A DNA stretch of 8,405 bases from Oscillospiraceae bacterium (GTDB lineage: Bacteria > Bacillota > Clostridia > Oscillospirales > Oscillospiraceae), in contig JAISTA010000238.1 in assembly GCA_031272845.1 (NCBI GenBank), positions 1-8,405 on the forward strand, read 5' to 3'. The stretch's first letter is position 1; each line of letters begins with the position of its first letter. The notes under the pieces are model-generated. The model was not told the DNA's origin, did not search any database, and saw nothing but the letters and a program-made list of their open reading frames with translations. The translations under genes were made by a program, and so were the position numbers. This document shows positions 6,140 to 8,405 of the stretch, piece after piece.

Positions 6140-6608
6140 TTAAATCAAACCGCCGTCGCTTGGATTAACAAGCAAAAACACTTGCCCGCTGTGATTTGTA
6201 TCAATAAAGAAATGATGGTTCTTGTGCTTCATAGCGTCTATTGCGGCTGCGGCGGCATTTACGGTTTTGGCGTTTTTATGGGTCAGAAGCTTTTCCAGGT
6301 GAGGAACCGCTTCTTCCCGTAACGAGTACGCAAGCAATTCACAAGCATGATAGCGAACCAACGCGGCCCTGTCAGTCAGCTTCAGTATTCCTAGCCGGAA
6401 TGCCGCTTCACTGGTTCGGGAATACCTCATGGAAAAATAAACGCAAGCGTTTCTGCCCTCATACATTTTCATCGTTTGATAGCCTGCTAAAAGATACGAA
6501 ACCACCGTCTCTTCTAAAGGCCTTAATTTTACCCACGCCGCTTCGCGTTCGCGTGAGTTTTTTTGCTTCAAGCCGGGAAACAAGCTCGCGTATTTCTTGC
6601 TCTTCCAA
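6140..6608 (-). CDS. HEAT-repeat-like protein, frame broken near the N-terminus by an A7 run
   Basis: From about 6564 down to 6140 one frame encodes a helical protein: SREREAAWVKLRPLEETVV, then MRYSRTSEAAFRLGILKL, LVRYHACELLAYSLREEAVP and HLEKLLTHKN, with tail HHFFIDTNHSGQVFLLVNP. The paired amphipathic helices resemble HEAT repeats. In that frame the only nearby start is a TTG at 6583 with no good ribosome site. The neighbouring frame, from TTG 6608 (GAAGGG about 9 bases upstream), reads LEEQEIRELVSRLEAK up to the A7 run at 6558-6564. Removing one A joins the two frames as RLEAKNSREREAAW, a natural continuation. So the gene carries an extra A (mutation or sequencing error) or is rescued by slippage. 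The joined product would be about 155 residues. The function is unknown, possibly protein-protein interaction. Confidence 0.72.
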
Positions 6609-7017
6609 AGGCGTTCACCCTTCCAGATTTATTTATAGCCAAATGCGAATTTGCCGAATTCGTCCGGCGGAGTTCAGCCCTTTAGCGCTGTTTCCTCGCC
6701 CGGCTCCGCAATCAGCCTGTTCGGCGCGTCCCGCTTTTCGGCTTTGGCGCGGCAATCCGGTTTTGCGTAACAAGCTTGATTTGTTTGTAGTCGCTGTGCC
6801 CGTGGGGTACGAGGACTATAGTCAAACAACTTGAAAAGCAACCCGGCTATGCGTTCTATTTTCCGCATTGCTGTGCCGTCCTCCTTACCGGGTTACTGCA
6901 CGCCCGCATCCTCCTCCCGGCAATCCGAAAAATGTTCTAGCAAATCCGTAACGCTTTTCAAGTAGTTTGACTATAGCGCTTAGGCGTCAATTTTTCCTCC
7001 GCGCAAAAGCTTTCTGT
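6609..7017. other. Intergenic stretch without a convincing gene
   Basis: This roughly 410-base gap holds the MITE-like palindrome in its right half. Bases 6609-6815 contain no recognisable gene. A 64-codon minus-strand reading frame (6868-6674) begins inside the palindrome and has AAGGAGG (6886-6880) 11 bases before its ATG, but its product is basic, low in structure signals and resembles nothing I know. A TATAAA sequence lies upstream of the HEAT-like gene near 6630-6640 on the minus strand, with no matching -35 box. I see no terminator for the DUF2461 unit other than the palindrome itself. Confidence 0.6.
6816..6976. mobile_element. MITE-like element with 24-bp terminal inverted repeats
   Basis: The ends 6816-6839 (CTATAGTCAAACAACTTGAA plus AAGC) and 6953-6976 are inverted copies matching at 23 of 24 positions. 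The pairing continues inward in imperfect form: 6858-6871 against 6920-6933 matches at 12 of 14, leaving a centre of about 48 bases. Each end reads CTATAG, so the true termini may be TAGTCAAAC flanked by duplicated TA (element 6819-6973), as in IS630/Tc1-type elements. It has no transposase and is about 160 bp long, the size of a non-autonomous miniature element. It lies between two minus-strand genes, 40 bases past the stop of the DUF2461 gene, and transcribed as RNA it would fold into one long hairpin. Family assignment is inference. Confidence 0.7.
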
Positions 7018-7695
7018 TCATGTTCCGGGAGTGGGATCCGCGTTCAGCGTTACAAAATAATCATAAAACGGCATTAAAAACGCAAAGCCCCCGGCGATTC
7101 GGTCAGACAGCGCAGAAGAAAAAATCTCCGGCCCGTGCTGGCCTTCATGAATCAGCGAAAATGTCTTTTTATTGTACCACGGAGCGGTTTTCGGGGTCGG
7201 CGCTTGCTTTTTGCGCTTGTATTCATCGCCGTCAAGCACAAACTCCTCCCGCTTTGCTAGAGGCGCGATGAACCTTTCGAACGCCTTGGGATTTTTGTCA
7301 ATGCGCGCGCGCAGCTTTGCCATAGTTTCCGGCCGCGCAAGATAATACCCCATGCCATAGCTCCAGCCGTCCGGCGAAAGCTCAAACCAAAATACCGGGG
7401 CAGTCGTCCATTCCTCTTCGGGGCGCTCAATTGAAAACCACAGATGATCCCGGTAGGGCCCGTCCCCGTGGTTTCTGCGGGCGTCCTTGTTAATGCGCGA
7501 AACCCTGCACCGGAAGCCGCGTCCGCCGAAGCCTTCGGCAATGCGCGCGAACACGTCGTTTGCAAGCGCTTTCATCGGAGCCTGCAAATCGCGCTGATAC
7601 GCGGCTCTGTGCTCCTCAAACCACAGCTTGTTGTTGTTAAAGCGGAGCTCCCACATGAAATCCAGGGTGCTTTGCGTAAAGCCTTCAAACGGCAT
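7018..7695 (-). CDS. DUF2461-family protein
   Basis: The 225-residue soluble protein has the features I associate with DUF2461 (TIGR02453): N-terminal FTQSTLDFMWELRFNNNKLW with WFEEHRAAYQ, then RVSRINKDARRNHGDGPYRD, HLWFSIER, FWFELSPDGWSYGMGYY and a late PWYNKKTFSLI segment. The family is widespread in bacteria and fungi, and its biochemical role is not established. I chose ATG 7695, which follows the ribosome site GAGGGG (in GTGAGGGG). The alternative GTG at 7710 overlaps the upstream stop and would put that site inside the gene. The upstream two-TM gene ends 11 bases before this start, so the two form an operon. The MITE-like palindrome begins about 40 bases after its stop. Confidence 0.93.
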   Translation of the reverse strand: MPFEGFTQSTLDFMWELRFNNNKLWFEEHRAAYQRDLQAPMKALANDVFARIAEGFGGRGFRCRVSRINKDARRNHGDGPYRDHLWFSIERPEEEWTTAPVFWFELSPDGWSYGMGYYLARPETMAKLRARIDKNPKAFERFIAPLAKREEFVLDGDEYKRKKQAPTPKTAPWYNKKTFSLIHEGQHGPEIFSSALSDRIAGGFAFLMPFYDYFVTLNADPTPGT

Positions 7696-7706
7696 AGTAT
7701 AACCCC

Positions 7707-8366
7707 TCACTTTTTCTTTCGTTTATTCAGCGTAAACCACACGCTCCCAGCGGCCAAACCGAAGCATATCCCGAGAGGAAGCCACCAGCCGATATTGTCT
7801 GTGACCATACCGGCGGCCGCGCCGATTATCGTACCAAGGCACACGCCAAGAGCTATGTTCAAGAAACTGAATTTTTTACTCGGTTCTGCGGTTGGTTCCG
7901 TATTATAGGGCTCTTCCAACACCCACGGCACACGAAACAATACCTCAATCTGCAAGACCGGCTCAGGAAAACCATCAGGTACGAGGGCAATCATTTTGGT
8001 AAAGCCAATTTCAAATCCATCGGAAAGCTTAAACATCTCGGTCGTATTCTGCCTGCTCATATCCTTTGCTGCAGGCTGCCAAATATCATCGCCGGACAGA
8101 TAATTGCCGGTAATGTGATAAAATCCGCCGTAAAGAACAATTTCGTCCTTATATTCGCACTCATAAATTTCCGACGGTTTTGCTATCTCGGCGCCCAAGG
8201 AAGAAAAGAAAGCCGATACCTCCGGAGGAAATCCCTCAACCGCCTTAGCAAAATTGCGGCAGGTGTGACAGGTGCAGCCCAAATCAAAAGGCCGTACGTA
8301 ATAGGCAGACCGCGTTTGTTCCGGGTCAAATTCAATCAGCCATCCTCCAATTTGTCTTTGCTCCAT
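7707..8366 (-). CDS. Two-TM membrane protein with an N-terminal CxCxxC domain, unknown function
   Basis: The 219-residue protein has a soluble N-terminal domain and two C-terminal membrane segments. The domain starts WLIEFDPEQTRSAYYVR and then GCTCHTCRNFAKA, where Cys31, Cys33 and Cys36 could bind metal. FPPEVSAFFSSLGAEIAKPS and LYGGFYHITG follow; this order occurs in small uncharacterised Bacillota proteins, but I know no function. After an acidic linker (about 150-165), helices at about 168-187 and 192-212 are rich in Gly and Ala (GTIIGAAAGM, GLAAGSVW), separated by a short loop and ended by KRKKK, which favours a cytoplasmic tail. ATG 8366 has only a weak purine-rich site (GGGTTGCGG). Its promoter would lie at or beyond the right edge. 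It is the first gene of a pair with the DUF2461 gene, 11 bases downstream. Confidence 0.85.
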   Translation of the reverse strand: MEQRQIGGWLIEFDPEQTRSAYYVRPFDLGCTCHTCRNFAKAVEGFPPEVSAFFSSLGAEIAKPSEIYECEYKDEIVLYGGFYHITGNYLSGDDIWQPAAKDMSRQNTTEMFKLSDGFEIGFTKMIALVPDGFPEPVLQIEVLFRVPWVLEEPYNTEPTAEPSKKFSFLNIALGVCLGTIIGAAAGMVTDNIGWWLPLGICFGLAAGSVWFTLNKRKKK

Positions 8367-8405
8367 ACCGCAACCCGTTCACCGGTTCGCCAGCTTTGCT
8401 CCGGC

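Noticed and set aside
6241..6834. Plus-strand open frame of 197 codons across the HEAT-like gene and the intergenic gap
   Set aside because: It is a shadow of the HEAT-like gene, runs into the inverted-repeat element and shows no domain.
7444..7908. Plus-strand open frame of 154 codons spanning the DUF2461/two-TM gene junction
   Set aside because: It is antisense to two supported genes and its product has no recognisable features.
1..8405. CRISPR arrays, tRNA or rRNA genes
   Set aside because: I saw no regularly spaced direct repeats, cloverleaf-like sequences or rRNA-like segments on reading through both strands.

Overview
The window looks like a chromosomal segment of an anaerobic Bacillota, most likely a Clostridia-type organism. 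The reasons are a glycyl radical enzyme, strong AGGAGG-type ribosome sites, GTG/TTG starts, a Clostridia-style Imm-5-like protein and a small Cys-rich CPRHG protein. No species can be named. Apart from one membrane protein and an ABC permease remnant on the plus strand, everything reads on the minus strand.

Layout, left to right. Positions 1-138 are the tail of an upstream plus-strand gene, followed by a 21-bp inverted repeat at 159-203. A plus-strand gene for an unrecognised membrane-anchored exported protein follows (227-1279). A bidirectional rho-independent terminator (1319-1354) separates it from a minus-strand operon, glycyl radical enzyme (4319-1872) then DUF3465 lipoprotein (1864-1361). 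That operon is driven by a near-consensus extended -10 promoter at 4352-4380. Behind the promoter lies the frameshifted C-terminal remnant of an ABC-2 type permease on the plus strand (about 4441-4778).

Next comes a minus-strand cluster: HEAT-like protein (6608-6140, with a one-base slip in an A7 run near its start), Imm-5-like putative immunity protein (6089-5559), a 56-residue Cys-rich protein (5521-5351) and tag, 3-methyladenine DNA glycosylase I (5358-4807). The last two genes overlap by 8 bases. Between this cluster and the next genes is a roughly 410-bp stretch (6609-7017) with no convincing gene. It holds a MITE-like element of about 160 bp (6816-6976) with 24-bp terminal inverted repeats. 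The right end is a two-gene minus-strand unit: a two-TM protein with a CxCxxC motif (8366-7707), then a DUF2461 protein (7695-7018).

The most notable points are these. The glycyl radical enzyme has Tyr where dehydratase-type relatives have the catalytic Glu two residues after the thiyl Cys, and no activating enzyme is visible beside it. The window also holds a MITE-like palindrome, two genes carrying single-base frame disruptions, and a conserved-looking micro-protein translationally coupled to a DNA repair gene. I did not find a clear new multi-gene system. The glycyl radical enzyme/lipoprotein pair is the best candidate for undescribed biochemistry.
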